54,795 nucleotides of DNA from Alphaproteobacteria bacterium (GTDB lineage: Bacteria > Pseudomonadota > Alphaproteobacteria > Micavibrionales > Micavibrionaceae). The stretch covers positions 1-54,795 of the forward strand of contig JAGLMC010000007.1 in assembly GCA_023140215.1 (NCBI GenBank). The letters run 5' to 3'. The notes below the pieces were generated by a model that saw nothing but the letters and a program-made list of their open reading frames with translations, ran no database searches and was not told the DNA's origin. Shown here one piece after another: positions 1 to 10,490 of the stretch. Positions within the stretch are counted from its first letter, which is position 1. Each line of letters starts with the position of its first letter. A program made the translations under genes and the position numbers.

Positions 1-1876
<1,876 letters not shown>

Positions 1877-3022
1877 TCAAAATACCCTAGGTGTGATTTG
1901 AGAATCTACAATTTCAAGAAATTGCGCATGTCCTTTAATTGTATTAAATAAACTCTCATCAGTTCCTGTTAGCCACACCTGACCGCCAATTTCTTGTAAT
2001 ATATCATAAAGTGCAGTCCGGCGAGATTCATCTAAATGTGCAGCAACTTCATCCAATAGTAAAATTGGTGGAGTTCCTCGTTCGGCTGCGATTAATCTTG
2101 CATGTGCTAAAACAATTCCAATGAGAAGTGCCTTTTGTTCTCCGGTTGAACATTGATTTGCCGGTATATCTTTAGGTGAGTTCTCTAAACCCTTAAAACG
2201 TACTGCCAGATCAGATTTATGTGTTCCCGTTGATGCGCCACCTGTTAGCATATCCACACCACGCGAATCCATAAGTTGGGTTTTAAATATATCCTCAACT
2301 TCTAAAGCCGGTGTATTTATTAAAAGATGCTCTAATGTTCCCATAACAGCTAAACTTGCTATAGGAAAATGTTTGCTAACAGAATTATAAAAAGCTGTTT
2401 GTAATCTTCCAACAAAATCCAACCGAGCCGCAGCAATAGCAACTGCTGTTTCTGCCATTTGTATTTCAAGACCATCAATCCACGCTGCTTCTCCAGCGTC
2501 TTTAAGAAGCTTTGAGCGTTGACGCAGCGCATTCTCATATCGTATTACACGTCCGGAATGACCGGAATCAAATGCAAAAACCAGACGATCAAGAAAGCGG
2601 CGACGATGTGCAGCAGAATTAAGAAATAGTCCATCCATTTGTGGTGTTAACCATACGCAAGCCATATGCTCAGATAATGCGCCTTGAGATTTAACATTTT
2701 CTCCCTGAATACGAATTGCTCGTTTACCGGTCTCAGCATTTAAACCGGTTCCAAGCTTAATATCTCCATAATCTGTTTCGATAGTTGCTGCTACAGCCCA
2801 CGGTTCTATGGGATGCTCCGTAGAATGCCGGCACTGCATTTCCATTATTTTGCTACCACGCAAGCCCCGTCCCGGCGAAAGCAGGGATATCGCTTCGAGC
2901 GCATTAGTTTTTCCTGCACCATTTTTCCCATATAGCGCAATTAATCCGGAAGATAAATTGCTTATCGATGCTTGTCGATAAGAACGGAAATTATAAAGCT
3001 TTAGGGTTGAAACGTAAGACAT
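1877..3022 (-). CDS. recF: DNA replication and repair protein RecF
   Basis: SMC-like ATPase that, with RecO and RecR, loads RecA at single-strand gaps behind stalled replication forks. The 381 residues match the usual family length. The Walker A motif GKNGAGKT is at residues 32-39. An ABC signature (STGEQKALL) lies at about 292-300, and Walker B ILLLDE at 320-325 is followed by the D-loop region HLDES. It begins 63 bases after dnaN on the same strand, in the widespread dnaN-recF-gyrB order. The start is an ATG followed by a normal RecF N-terminus (LKLYNFRSY). Confidence 0.96.
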   Translation of the reverse strand: MSYVSTLKLYNFRSYRQASISNLSSGLIALYGKNGAGKTNALEAISLLSPGRGLRGSKIMEMQCRHSTEHPIEPWAVAATIETDYGDIKLGTGLNAETGKRAIRIQGENVKSQGALSEHMACVWLTPQMDGLFLNSAAHRRRFLDRLVFAFDSGHSGRVIRYENALRQRSKLLKDAGEAAWIDGLEIQMAETAVAIAAARLDFVGRLQTAFYNSVSKHFPIASLAVMGTLEHLLINTPALEVEDIFKTQLMDSRGVDMLTGGASTGTHKSDLAVRFKGLENSPKDIPANQCSTGEQKALLIGIVLAHARLIAAERGTPPILLLDEVAAHLDESRRTALYDILQEIGGQVWLTGTDESLFNTIKGHAQFLEIVDSQITPRVF

Positions 3023-3085
3023 AATAAGACCTTTAATGGATCAATCCAAAATCTTAAAGCCTTTACGTCCTGTTTTTAAGAAAAA

Positions 3086-4201
3086 CTAAACCCGCAACGG
3101 CATCAACACATATAATGAACTTTGATCGCTATTATCCTGAATAATTGTTGGTGAGGATGCATCTGCTAAAGTTAAACGACAAGCTTCTCCTTCAATTTGT
3201 GAGGTAATATCAAGCAAATATTTAGCATTAAAACCAATTTCTATGTCTATATCGCCATTAACTTCAACTTCTTCAGTTGCGCTGCCGGATTCGGCAGAGC
3301 TTGCAGATAATGTCATTTGCTTTCCTTGCAGTGTCATTTTTACCGCACGGGATTTTCCATCAGAAATAGTTGATACACGGTCAACCGCGCTTGTTAACAT
3401 TTTTGCATTTACTTCAACAACCTTGTCATTGCCTTCAGGAATTACACGTTGATAATCAGGAAATGTGCCATCAATCAATTTTGATGTCATAACAATATGA
3501 TCAAATGAAAAACGAATTTTACTTTCAGAGAGTTCAATTTGAATAGAATCGGCTGCTTCATCAACTAGTTTACGCAGTTCACCAATTGCTTTACGCGGAA
3601 TAATTACGCTAGGCATGCCGGAACATCCTTCCGGTAATGGCATTTCAAAACGTGCCAAGCGATGCCCATCAGTAGCAACAGCACGTAAAACCTCCACTCC
3701 TTCCTGATCTGCTTCATGTAGATAAATTCCGTTAAGATAATATCTGGTTTCTTCCGTACTCATCGCAAAACGAGTCCGATCAATTAAAGCGCGTAGAGCC
3801 GCCGCAGGAAGTATAAAGCTGGAAGGTAAATCACCGGCACCGATTTCTGGAAAATCAACTGTCGGTAGACAACTTAGCTTAAATTGTGAACGACCGGACT
3901 TGATTGTCATCTGCGTTCCTTCAGCATTAAGCGTAAGATTTACATCAGAATCATCTGGTAATTTACGTATAATATCATGAAGCATTTGTGCCGGAGCTGT
4001 TGTAGCTCCATTCTCTGAAACATTTGCTGCTACCGATTCGTTAATTTCAAGATCCATATCTGTAGTCGCCATAGACAAAATATTATCCTCTGCTTTCATT
4101 AAAACATTGGAAAGAATAGGGATGGTATTACGGCGCTCAACAACACTTTGCACGTGGTTAAGAGATCTCAAAAGGGCGCTGCGTTCAATGCTTAGTTTCA
4201 T
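3086..4201 (-). CDS. dnaN: DNA polymerase III beta subunit (sliding clamp)
   Basis: Ring-shaped processivity clamp that tethers DNA polymerase III to the template and recruits other repair and replication proteins. It has 371 residues, the usual length for three clamp domains. It starts MKLSIERSALLRSL and ends YVLMPLRV; the latter is the conserved C-terminal tail that contributes to the clamp-binding pocket. It is followed by recF after 63 bases. The usual upstream partner dnaA is absent; a divergent UDG-fold gene begins about 400 bases away instead. The promoter must lie in 4202-4350. Confidence 0.97.
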   Translation of the reverse strand: MKLSIERSALLRSLNHVQSVVERRNTIPILSNVLMKAEDNILSMATTDMDLEINESVAANVSENGATTAPAQMLHDIIRKLPDDSDVNLTLNAEGTQMTIKSGRSQFKLSCLPTVDFPEIGAGDLPSSFILPAAALRALIDRTRFAMSTEETRYYLNGIYLHEADQEGVEVLRAVATDGHRLARFEMPLPEGCSGMPSVIIPRKAIGELRKLVDEAADSIQIELSESKIRFSFDHIVMTSKLIDGTFPDYQRVIPEGNDKVVEVNAKMLTSAVDRVSTISDGKSRAVKMTLQGKQMTLSASSAESGSATEEVEVNGDIDIEIGFNAKYLLDITSQIEGEACRLTLADASSPTIIQDNSDQSSLYVLMPLRV

Positions 4202-4510
4202 GGCTTAGGGTTTCCATAAAGTTAATTAAATTAAAAATATCTATTGCTAGGGATTTGGAGCTTAGCATAGGGGATAGCTGTGCAAAAGTATAAAAATTAT
4301 GCCATAGTCATTTTCATTTATTTTTTGATACTGACTTTCATTTAAAGAAAGATAACCAGCACTCAAATTCTCCAATAAAGTATTGAGGAGTGCTTAAGAT
4401 ACAATTGTCCCCTGTATAAGTATATATTCCTATCACGTTTTATATTGATTGTCAAGGGGATTGTGAAAATAAATTCATGATTTTTAGGGAACGGGGAAGA
4501 GCGGAAGAGG
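4202..4510. other. Intergenic region upstream of dnaN
   Basis: No gene is seen. The part next to dnaN should hold its promoter. On the minus strand a TATACT-like -10 occurs near 4285-4292 without a clear -35. Positions 4280-4309 weakly resemble the right arm of the repeat element at 22609-22716. A nested hairpin sits at 4358-4394. The 100 bases beyond it are featureless up to the first palindromic repeat. Confidence 0.4.
4358..4394. other. Nested hairpin of unknown role
   Basis: AGCACTC (4358-4364) is complementary to GAGTGCT (4388-4394). Inside it CAATA (4373-4377) pairs with TATTG (4381-4385) around a 3-base loop. It lies between dnaN and the UDG-fold gene. No T-tract follows in either direction, so it does not look like an intrinsic terminator. 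Confidence 0.3.
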
Positions 4511-4560
4511 AACGGGGATATATTAACCAATATGTCCCCATTATGAGGTTTTATTTTCAT
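4511..4560 (+). repeat. Palindromic repeat, left copy flanking the UDG-fold gene
   Basis: The core 4514-4539 is a 26-base imperfect palindrome: GGGGATATATT, loop AACC, AATATGTCCCC, giving 11 pairs including one G-T. The surrounding 50 bases recur in the same orientation at 5299-5350 on the other side of the next gene. Such palindromes resemble REP-type sequences mobilised by IS200-like transposases, but no transposase is visible nearby, so that link is inference. Confidence 0.75.
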
Positions 4561-4607
4561 GATATTGTTGATATGGATAGGTTAATGAAAAAATAAGGAG
4601 AAAAACA

Positions 4608-5264
4608 ATGACTCATGTTGATGATATTATTAAATTTGCTATAGAAAATCTGGGATCTGATATACTCGATTCCAGTGGTAGTGTGATGTACAGCAGTGTA
4701 AAAACACTTCAACCATCCTCCATTTACTTGTTGGGACATAATCCTGGAGGATCTCCTGACGATATTAAGGATACAGTTCGCGCAAGCCTTAATAATTTAC
4801 CCTCATACAATGACAATAGCTATATTGATGAGATATGGACAACAGGCAAAAAAGGTGACGCTCCGTTACAAAGACGTGTTGTTTGGCTGTTAAAACAGTT
4901 AATTTCTGACCCTAGTCATGTTCCTAGCACTAATCTTATATTTGCGAGAAGCGTAGACGTAGAGCGCAGCTCCTACAAAGATTATTCGGATCGTTGTTGG
5001 GCGGTGCACGAAAAAATATTGGAAATCGTGAAGCCTAAATTACTTCTCGTATTTGGAAATTCTCACCCTTCGCCCTATACATATCTTAGAGATAAATTTC
5101 CTGTGATGTTAGAGGAAAGCTATCGCTCAGGACATGGTAACTGGCTTTGCAGAAGCTTTAAAGTTGATTCTAAATTTACTGTGGTCGGATTACCCCATTT
5201 AAGTCGTTATGATATTATCGGCAAAACAGATGTAATTGATTGGATAAAGACAAAACTGCCATAG
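4608..5264 (+). CDS. Uracil-DNA-glycosylase-fold protein of unknown specificity
   Basis: The 218 residues carry the motif layout of the UDG superfamily. A first motif, LLGHNPGG (41-48), occupies the place of the GxDP/GINPG water-activating loop. TNLIFARS follows in the middle, then a hydrophobic strand KPKLLLVFGNS. GLPHLSRYD (194-202) corresponds to the HPS-type DNA-intercalating motif. By family it would act on damaged or deaminated bases, but it diverges from Ung, Mug and family 4 enzymes, so substrate and even catalysis are open. A strong ribosome-binding site (AAGGAG) lies 7-8 bases before the ATG. It stands alone, divergent from dnaN and convergent with bioA, between two copies of a palindromic direct repeat. 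This suggests an accessory gene inserted into a conserved neighbourhood. Confidence 0.7.
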   Translation: MTHVDDIIKFAIENLGSDILDSSGSVMYSSVKTLQPSSIYLLGHNPGGSPDDIKDTVRASLNNLPSYNDNSYIDEIWTTGKKGDAPLQRRVVWLLKQLISDPSHVPSTNLIFARSVDVERSSYKDYSDRCWAVHEKILEIVKPKLLLVFGNSHPSPYTYLRDKFPVMLEESYRSGHGNWLCRSFKVDSKFTVVGLPHLSRYDIIGKTDVIDWIKTKLP

Positions 5265-5298
5265 TGTCGTTACGCTCAGTTCAAAAATTCATATGAGA

Positions 5299-5350
5299 AA
5301 CGGAGGACACATTAACCAATATGTCCCCCATTATGAAGTTTGTGTTCTCA
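5299..5350 (+). repeat. Palindromic repeat, right copy flanking the UDG-fold gene
   Basis: Second copy of the 4511-4560 repeat in the same orientation. The shared core includes CATTAACCAATATGTCCCC against TATTAACCAATATGTCCCC in the left copy, and similarity continues through ATTATGA and GTTT. The inner palindrome 5305-5326 has one mismatch. It starts about 35 bases after the UDG-fold stop codon and ends just before the bioA stop, so it might also act as an mRNA 3' structure for either gene, although no T-run follows. Confidence 0.75.
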
Positions 5351-5360
5351 CTGTGAGATT

Positions 5361-6653
5361 TTAAATTAATGTGTTTCCGTTATCCGTATCATGTAAATAA
5401 TCCAGTGCTTTTTCCACACAATTATATATTAAATCAAGGTCTTGCAGGCTTATGCAATATGGTGGAAGAATATAGATACAGTTACCAATCGGACGTAGCA
5501 ATATATCATTTTTCAAAAAGAAATCATAAAGTGTTGAGCCGATATTGGAAAGATAGCCATTTGTTGTATCTTTAACGTCTAATGCTAGAATTGTTCCAAT
5601 ATGACGTATATCTGAAATATCATCTCGTACTTTAAAACGCTCTATAATATTTGCATGAGATTTAGAAATTGCAGCAATTCGCTCTAAAACAGGTTCTTCT
5701 TCCCAAATTTCTAAATTTGCCAGTGCTGCACGGCAAGCAAGCGGATTAGCTGTAAAAGATGTAGAATGGAAGAATGTTTTAGTGCGGTCTTCTTGATAAA
5801 ATGCCATATAAATATCTTGTGTGCATAATGTTACGCCCATAGGTAAGAATCCACCGGTGACACCCTTTGATAAACACATAATATCTGGAGTTATTCCAGC
5901 AAGTTCACATGCAAAACATTTTCCTGTACGACCAAAACCAGTCATAACCTCATCAGCAATTAATAATGCCCCGTATTGTTTACATAGCTCTGAGAGTTGT
6001 TTTAGCGTTTCTGTCGTATATATTTGCATACCGTCTGCACCAAGAACCAAAGGTTCTAAAATTAATGCTGCAACATCGCCTTGTTTTAAAAGTATTTCAA
6101 ATTCGTCGAGTGTTTTTTGTTCTTTGCCTGTATCCGGAAAAGGAAGATGCGTAACATCAAAAAGATAAGGTTCATAAATTTTATTAAATATACTTCGAGA
6201 ACCCGCTGCCATCGCACCGAATGTATCTCCATGATATCCGCCTTCAAGCGCAACAATTCTGTGTTTTGGCTCTTTGCGATGTTCAAAATATCCAATCGCC
6301 ATTTTCAGTGCAACTTCTACGGATGTTGAACCGCTGTCAGAAAAAAATACATGTTCAAGCGCATCATCAGTAATGCTCAAAAGCTTTTCTGCAAGCCTTT
6401 CTGCCGGTTCATGGGTAAAACCTGCAAATATAACTTGTTCCAGACAATCTGCTTGATTCTTCACCGCATCCGCTATTTTTGAATGACAATGCCCATGTGT
6501 AATTACCCACCAAGATGAAATAGCATCAATAATTTTCCGTCCGTCTTTGGTATATAAATATGCGCCTTTTGCCCTATCAATATGAATTTCAGGGTCAGTA
6601 AGTGCATGCTGTGTCATAGGATGCCAAATAGGAGATACTTTGTTTATGCTCAT
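5361..6653 (-). CDS. bioA: Adenosylmethionine-8-amino-7-oxononanoate aminotransferase
   Basis: PLP enzyme converting 7-keto-8-aminopelargonate to 7,8-diaminopelargonate with S-adenosylmethionine as amino donor, the third step of the conserved part of biotin synthesis. It has 430 residues, full length. It carries the BioA-typical SSWW near residue 47, the GGYHGDT cofactor-phosphate region at 138-144, the PLP aspartate in ADEV (D234) and the Schiff-base lysine K263 in LSKGVTGG. It starts 1 base after the bioD stop, so it is clearly co-transcribed as the last gene of bioB-F-D-A. In rhizobial relatives bioZ often follows; here the operon ends at a repeat. Confidence 0.96.
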   Translation of the reverse strand: MSINKVSPIWHPMTQHALTDPEIHIDRAKGAYLYTKDGRKIIDAISSWWVITHGHCHSKIADAVKNQADCLEQVIFAGFTHEPAERLAEKLLSITDDALEHVFFSDSGSTSVEVALKMAIGYFEHRKEPKHRIVALEGGYHGDTFGAMAAGSRSIFNKIYEPYLFDVTHLPFPDTGKEQKTLDEFEILLKQGDVAALILEPLVLGADGMQIYTTETLKQLSELCKQYGALLIADEVMTGFGRTGKCFACELAGITPDIMCLSKGVTGGFLPMGVTLCTQDIYMAFYQEDRTKTFFHSTSFTANPLACRAALANLEIWEEEPVLERIAAISKSHANIIERFKVRDDISDIRHIGTILALDVKDTTNGYLSNIGSTLYDFFLKNDILLRPIGNCIYILPPYCISLQDLDLIYNCVEKALDYLHDTDNGNTLI

Positions 6654-6654
6654 T

Positions 6655-7296
6655 TTAAGAAAAATCTTCTATGTTAAAATTCTCATTGAAGGCTTTCAAA
6701 AGAGTGGCAGCATTCAACGTATCAAGCCACGGTAAACGACCAAGAACCTTAACGTCAGAGAAATGTTCAATAGTGCGCATATTATCCATATTATCATCAC
6801 CAATAAAAGCAATGCCGTAGATAGGAATATCTCTGGCTTTAAGCGCTTCAATTGAAAGTAATGTATGATTGATTGTACCTAATCCAGTACGTGCGCATAA
6901 AATTACCGGTAATTTCCATATGGCAAATATATCACTGAATAAAGTAGTGCGTGTTAGCGGTACATTGATTCCTCCTGCTCCCTCGATAATAAGCGTTCCG
7001 TCATGATCTGGAATTTCCAGCATATCTGTATCAATTTCCACACCATCTATTTCAGCAGCCCGATGTGGAGATAAAGGCTCTCTAAGAACATAGCTTTCAG
7101 GGAAAAAACGATCGGTGGGTAACATCGTTAAGCGTTGAACTTCCTTTGTGTCAACGCCACCTTGCAATCCAGCTTGCACCGGCTTCCAATAACTGACCTT
7201 TTTATCAAATTCATTAAGTGCCAGAATTAATGATGCGGAAAAAACAGTCTTACCGACACTGGTATCTGTTCCTGTGATAATACATTTATTACTCAT
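6655..7296 (-). CDS. bioD: ATP-dependent dethiobiotin synthetase
   Basis: Closes the ureido ring of dethiobiotin from diaminopelargonate, CO2 and ATP. It has 213 residues, starting SNKCIITGTDTSVGKT with the P-loop GTDTSVGKT at 9-17. The GAGGINVPLT segment is the second conserved signature of the family. The start codon overlaps the bioF stop by 4 bases (ATGA), indicating translational coupling, and bioA follows after 1 base. Confidence 0.96.
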   Translation of the reverse strand: MSNKCIITGTDTSVGKTVFSASLILALNEFDKKVSYWKPVQAGLQGGVDTKEVQRLTMLPTDRFFPESYVLREPLSPHRAAEIDGVEIDTDMLEIPDHDGTLIIEGAGGINVPLTRTTLFSDIFAIWKLPVILCARTGLGTINHTLLSIEALKARDIPIYGIAFIGDDNMDNMRTIEHFSDVKVLGRLPWLDTLNAATLLKAFNENFNIEDFS

Positions 7297-8402
7297 AGTG
7301 CTTCCTTTTTAAGCTGTTCTGAAAGACAAATTGAAAAATTTCTCAAAATCTCTTCCGTAAGGTTTATATTTAGTGAAATACGTAAACGCGCAGAACCTTC
7401 CGGTACACTAGGTGGACGAATAGCATGAATATCATAACCGGCATTTTGAAGAATTTCCGCTATATTTAATGCTATCCTATCATCTTTTAAAATAATTGGA
7501 ACAATTTGCGAATTTATTTCAGACACGGGCAGTAGCGTTTTGCAAAGCTCAATGATCTGAAAAAGTTTTTTACGACGTTCCGGTTCATCTCGAATAATTT
7601 CCAACGCTATCTTTGTAAGATATGCCTGCATTGGCGGTGGAGCGGTTGAGTAAATAAATGGTCTCGCCGTATTGATTAAAAGATCAATAATTTCCGTAGA
7701 GCCACAAACAATCCCACCGGCAACACCTAACGCTTTTCCGCAAGTATGCAAAGTTATGATGTTTTCATAGCTCAAATCTTCAGAAAGACCTTTCCCTGTT
7801 TCCCCAAAAATACCTGTTCCATGTGCCTCATCTATAATCAGGATTGCATTATAGTTTATTGCTAATTTTTGCAGGTCTTCGAGCGGTGCTAAATCTCCAT
7901 CCATCGAATAAACCGATTCAATTGCTATCCAAATAGTTTCGGCAGAATTACAAATGCGCTTTAGAGCATTTTCACAAGCATTAAGATCATTATGCGCAAT
8001 CTTGATTGATTTGGCATTTGAGTTTTGAATCCCATCTCTGGAGCTGGCATGAATCAATGAGTCATATATAATAACATCATGTCTAGTAGGTAACGCTTGA
8101 AAAATTGCCGTATTAGCTTGATAACCTGTTGCAAAGTAAAGAGCTTTTTCTGATCCAAAATATAAGGCGGCATATTCTTCAAGTTGAATATGTTGCTCAC
8201 AATTACCATGTAAAAGCCTAGAACCACCTGCACCAACAGGCATTCCTGAGTGAAGAGCTTCCAGCGCAGCATGACGCAATTTAGGATGCTCCCGCATTCC
8301 CAAATAATCATTAGATGTAAAATCTATTCCAGAAGGCTGACTTAAACAACGCAAACGATTTTGTTGCTCAAACAGTCTGAGTTTTTTTTGAAACTTGTTC
8401 AT
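7293..8402 (-). CDS. bioF: 8-amino-7-oxononanoate synthase
   Basis: PLP enzyme condensing a pimeloyl thioester with L-alanine to 7-keto-8-aminopelargonate. It carries DFTSNDYLG near the N-terminus, GSRLLHGN, DEAHGTGIFG with the PLP aspartate, and the Schiff-base lysine (K223) in CGKALG. I place the start at the ATG at 8400-8402; a GTG directly before it would add one residue. The start lies inside the 3' end of bioB (35-base overlap), and the 3' end overlaps bioD by 4 bases, so the whole set is tightly coupled. The 369 residues are slightly short for the family, trimmed at the N-terminus. Confidence 0.95.
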   Translation of the reverse strand: MNKFQKKLRLFEQQNRLRCLSQPSGIDFTSNDYLGMREHPKLRHAALEALHSGMPVGAGGSRLLHGNCEQHIQLEEYAALYFGSEKALYFATGYQANTAIFQALPTRHDVIIYDSLIHASSRDGIQNSNAKSIKIAHNDLNACENALKRICNSAETIWIAIESVYSMDGDLAPLEDLQKLAINYNAILIIDEAHGTGIFGETGKGLSEDLSYENIITLHTCGKALGVAGGIVCGSTEIIDLLINTARPFIYSTAPPPMQAYLTKIALEIIRDEPERRKKLFQIIELCKTLLPVSEINSQIVPIILKDDRIALNIAEILQNAGYDIHAIRPPSVPEGSARLRISLNINLTEEILRNFSICLSEQLKKEAL

Positions 8403-9351
8403 CACTTTTATAGGGTGGGCGCGGTTTTATACCCAATGTCTCCAATAATGCAGTATCTTCATTTTCTGATGGATTGGCTGTAGTCAATAATGTATCACCT
8501 GTAAAAATCGAATTTGCTCCAGCCATAAAAGCTAACGCTTGAGCTTCTTTTGAAATTTCCAAACGTCCGGCAGATAAACGTACCATTGTTTTTGGCATCA
8601 AAATACGAGCTACAGCAATACACCTGATCCATTCAAAAATATCAATACGTTCTTGATTTTCAAAAGGTGTGCCTTCAACAGGTACTAATGTATTAATTGG
8701 CACTGATTCCGGCTGTGGATCTAGATTTGCAAGCGTATGAAGCAAACTTATTCTGTCCTCTTCTGATTCGCCTAACCCTAAGATTCCACCGCAACATACA
8801 GAAATTTCAGCGTTGGCGATATTCTTTAATGTATCCAAACGATCCTGATATGTTCGAGTCGTGACAACTTTATCGTAAAAATCCTCAGATGTATCAAGAT
8901 TATGATTATAAGATGTTAAACCTGCTTCTTTTAACCGTATAGCTTGTTTTTGCGTAATCATTCCAAGTGTTACACATGCTTCCAGTCCCATATCAGAAAC
9001 ACCTTTAACCATATCGCAGACACGATCAAAAGCCTTGCCATCCAATACTTTTGGCCATGCAGCTCCCATACAAAAACGTGTTGAACCGGAATCCTTCGCT
9101 TTGCGAGCTTTTTCAAGCACATCATCCGTTTTTAATAATATTTCTTTTTCAAGCTTTGCGCTATTATGTATGGATTGTGAACAATATCCACAATCCTCAC
9201 TACACCCGCCGGTTTTGATAGAGAGCAATGTACACATTTGCATTTCATCTGATTGATGGTGCTTGCGATGAACCGATGCCGATTTATAAATAAGGTCAAG
9301 CAGCGGTTTCTTATAAAGGTTTTTTATATATTCCATATCTCTAATAAGCAT
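8368..9351 (-). CDS. bioB: Biotin synthase
   Basis: Radical SAM enzyme inserting sulfur into dethiobiotin, the last step of biotin synthesis. The [4Fe-4S] triad CxxxCxxC is C50, C54 and C57 (GGCSEDCGYCSQS). YNHNLDTS, GGILGLGE and the PINTLVPVEGTP segment are all typical of BioB. It has 327 residues, with an ATG start at 9349-9351. It follows aroQ by 24 bases on the same strand and leads the bioB-F-D-A order. Confidence 0.96.
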   Translation of the reverse strand: MLIRDMEYIKNLYKKPLLDLIYKSASVHRKHHQSDEMQMCTLLSIKTGGCSEDCGYCSQSIHNSAKLEKEILLKTDDVLEKARKAKDSGSTRFCMGAAWPKVLDGKAFDRVCDMVKGVSDMGLEACVTLGMITQKQAIRLKEAGLTSYNHNLDTSEDFYDKVVTTRTYQDRLDTLKNIANAEISVCCGGILGLGESEEDRISLLHTLANLDPQPESVPINTLVPVEGTPFENQERIDIFEWIRCIAVARILMPKTMVRLSAGRLEISKEAQALAFMAGANSIFTGDTLLTTANPSENEDTALLETLGIKPRPPYKSDEQVSKKTQTV

Positions 9352-9375
9352 AATGTATGATACCTACGGCCATTT

Positions 9376-9828
9376 TTATTCACTTTTGTTTATAATGTTT
9401 AACGTATCCTTAAGAGCATCAAGCGCCAAAAGATAACCATGAGCGCCTTGTCCTGCTATAACTTTATGAGCCAAAGGCTCTATATAAGATGTATGGCGAA
9501 AGACCTCACGAGTTTTAGGATCTGAAATATGAACCTCAATAATAGGTATATCAAGTAATTTCAATGCATCATGAATAGCTATAGAAGTATGCGTATAAGC
9601 TGCGGCATTAATAATAATCCCGTTAAATTCATCGTAAGCACTATGTATCCATTCTACAAGTTTGCCTTCATAATTAGATTGACGAAAATCAAGCTTCATC
9701 TCAAGCTCTGAAACATGATTAAGACAGAGCTTTTTAATATCATCAAGAGTTTTATCACCATAAATTTCCGGCTCACGCAAACCAAGCATATTCAAATTGG
9801 GCCCATTAAGAATAAGTATTTTTATCAC
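9376..9828 (-). CDS. aroQ: 3-dehydroquinate dehydratase, type II
   Basis: Third step of the shikimate pathway (3-dehydroquinate to 3-dehydroshikimate). It has 150 residues, the standard type II length. The flexible lid carries R18 and Y23 (LGLREPEIYG). The catalytic histidine is H98 in EVHIS, and substrate-binding residues lie in NAAAYTHTS (72-80) and FRH (108-110). The usual NPGAY reads NAAAY, a mild deviation. In many alphaproteobacteria aroQ stands directly before accB-accC; here the biotin genes occupy that place and accB-accC are about 44 kb away. Confidence 0.95.
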   Translation of the reverse strand: MIKILILNGPNLNMLGLREPEIYGDKTLDDIKKLCLNHVSELEMKLDFRQSNYEGKLVEWIHSAYDEFNGIIINAAAYTHTSIAIHDALKLLDIPIIEVHISDPKTREVFRHTSYIEPLAHKVIAGQGAHGYLLALDALKDTLNIINKSE

Positions 9829-9848
9829 TCAACCTCTCCCGATATTAT

Positions 9849-10457
9849 TCAATGATTTTTTCTTAAATTGTTAAACATTTGCAAAAAATCATTTACAGTA
9901 GGCATACGCTCTTCCGGCACAAAAACAATCTTGTTATTAAGCACAAAAGCCGGTGTTCTATTTTCGCCTATTTTTTTAAATATACGAGCATTTTTGTTAA
10001 TGTCTTTTATAACTCCCGTATCTTCAATATCAATATTTAATTGATCTATATCAAGTCCGATTTTCTGACCGAGTTCTGAAATAACGGCATCATCAATAAC
10101 GCGGTAATTTTTTATTAACAGGTCATGCATCTCTATAAACTTCCCCTGTTTTCCTGCTGCATAAGCTAAAATAGCTGCACGAGTAGCTTCTTGATCTTCC
10201 ATTGGTAACGGTCGAGGAATATAACGGACATTTCCATCTTGTTTAACGGCACTAGTAATAATCGGATGAACTTCACTGCAATATTTGCATCCATAATCCA
10301 AAAATTCAACAACAGTAATATCCGCATCTTGAGACCCAAGAGTATATTCTGCAGGAACATTTCCTGAAGATCCAATCCCAGTGTAAAGTCTGTATATATC
10401 GTAGCTCAAAAAACCGGCAATAAGAGCAATAATAATATATAAAATACGAAAAGCCAT
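9849..10457 (-). CDS. Membrane-anchored DsbA-like thiol oxidoreductase (CKYC)
   Basis: Thioredoxin-fold protein of the DsbA family. A hydrophobic segment at residues 4-18 should anchor it in the inner membrane with the catalytic domain in the periplasm. The redox motif is C57-K-Y-C60 after VVEFLDYG, and a cis-proline loop is seen in RTPAF. I start at the ATG at 10455-10457, because GAGG lies at good spacing before it; a TTG 12 bases upstream would give 206 residues. It is 33 bases after a second DsbA-like gene and 20 bases before aroQ. Its partner and substrates cannot be told from sequence. Confidence 0.85.
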   Translation of the reverse strand: MAFRILYIIIALIAGFLSYDIYRLYTGIGSSGNVPAEYTLGSQDADITVVEFLDYGCKYCSEVHPIITSAVKQDGNVRYIPRPLPMEDQEATRAAILAYAAGKQGKFIEMHDLLIKNYRVIDDAVISELGQKIGLDIDQLNIDIEDTGVIKDINKNARIFKKIGENRTPAFVLNNKIVFVPEERMPTVNDFLQMFNNLRKNH

Positions 10458-10490
10458 TATGTACCTCAAAGTTAGTTAAAAGAATTAACC

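Noticed and set aside
4363-4739. Two short minus-strand open frames near the UDG-fold gene
   Set aside because: One crosses the palindromic repeat, the other lies antisense to the UDG-fold gene; neither has a ribosome-binding site or recognisable features.
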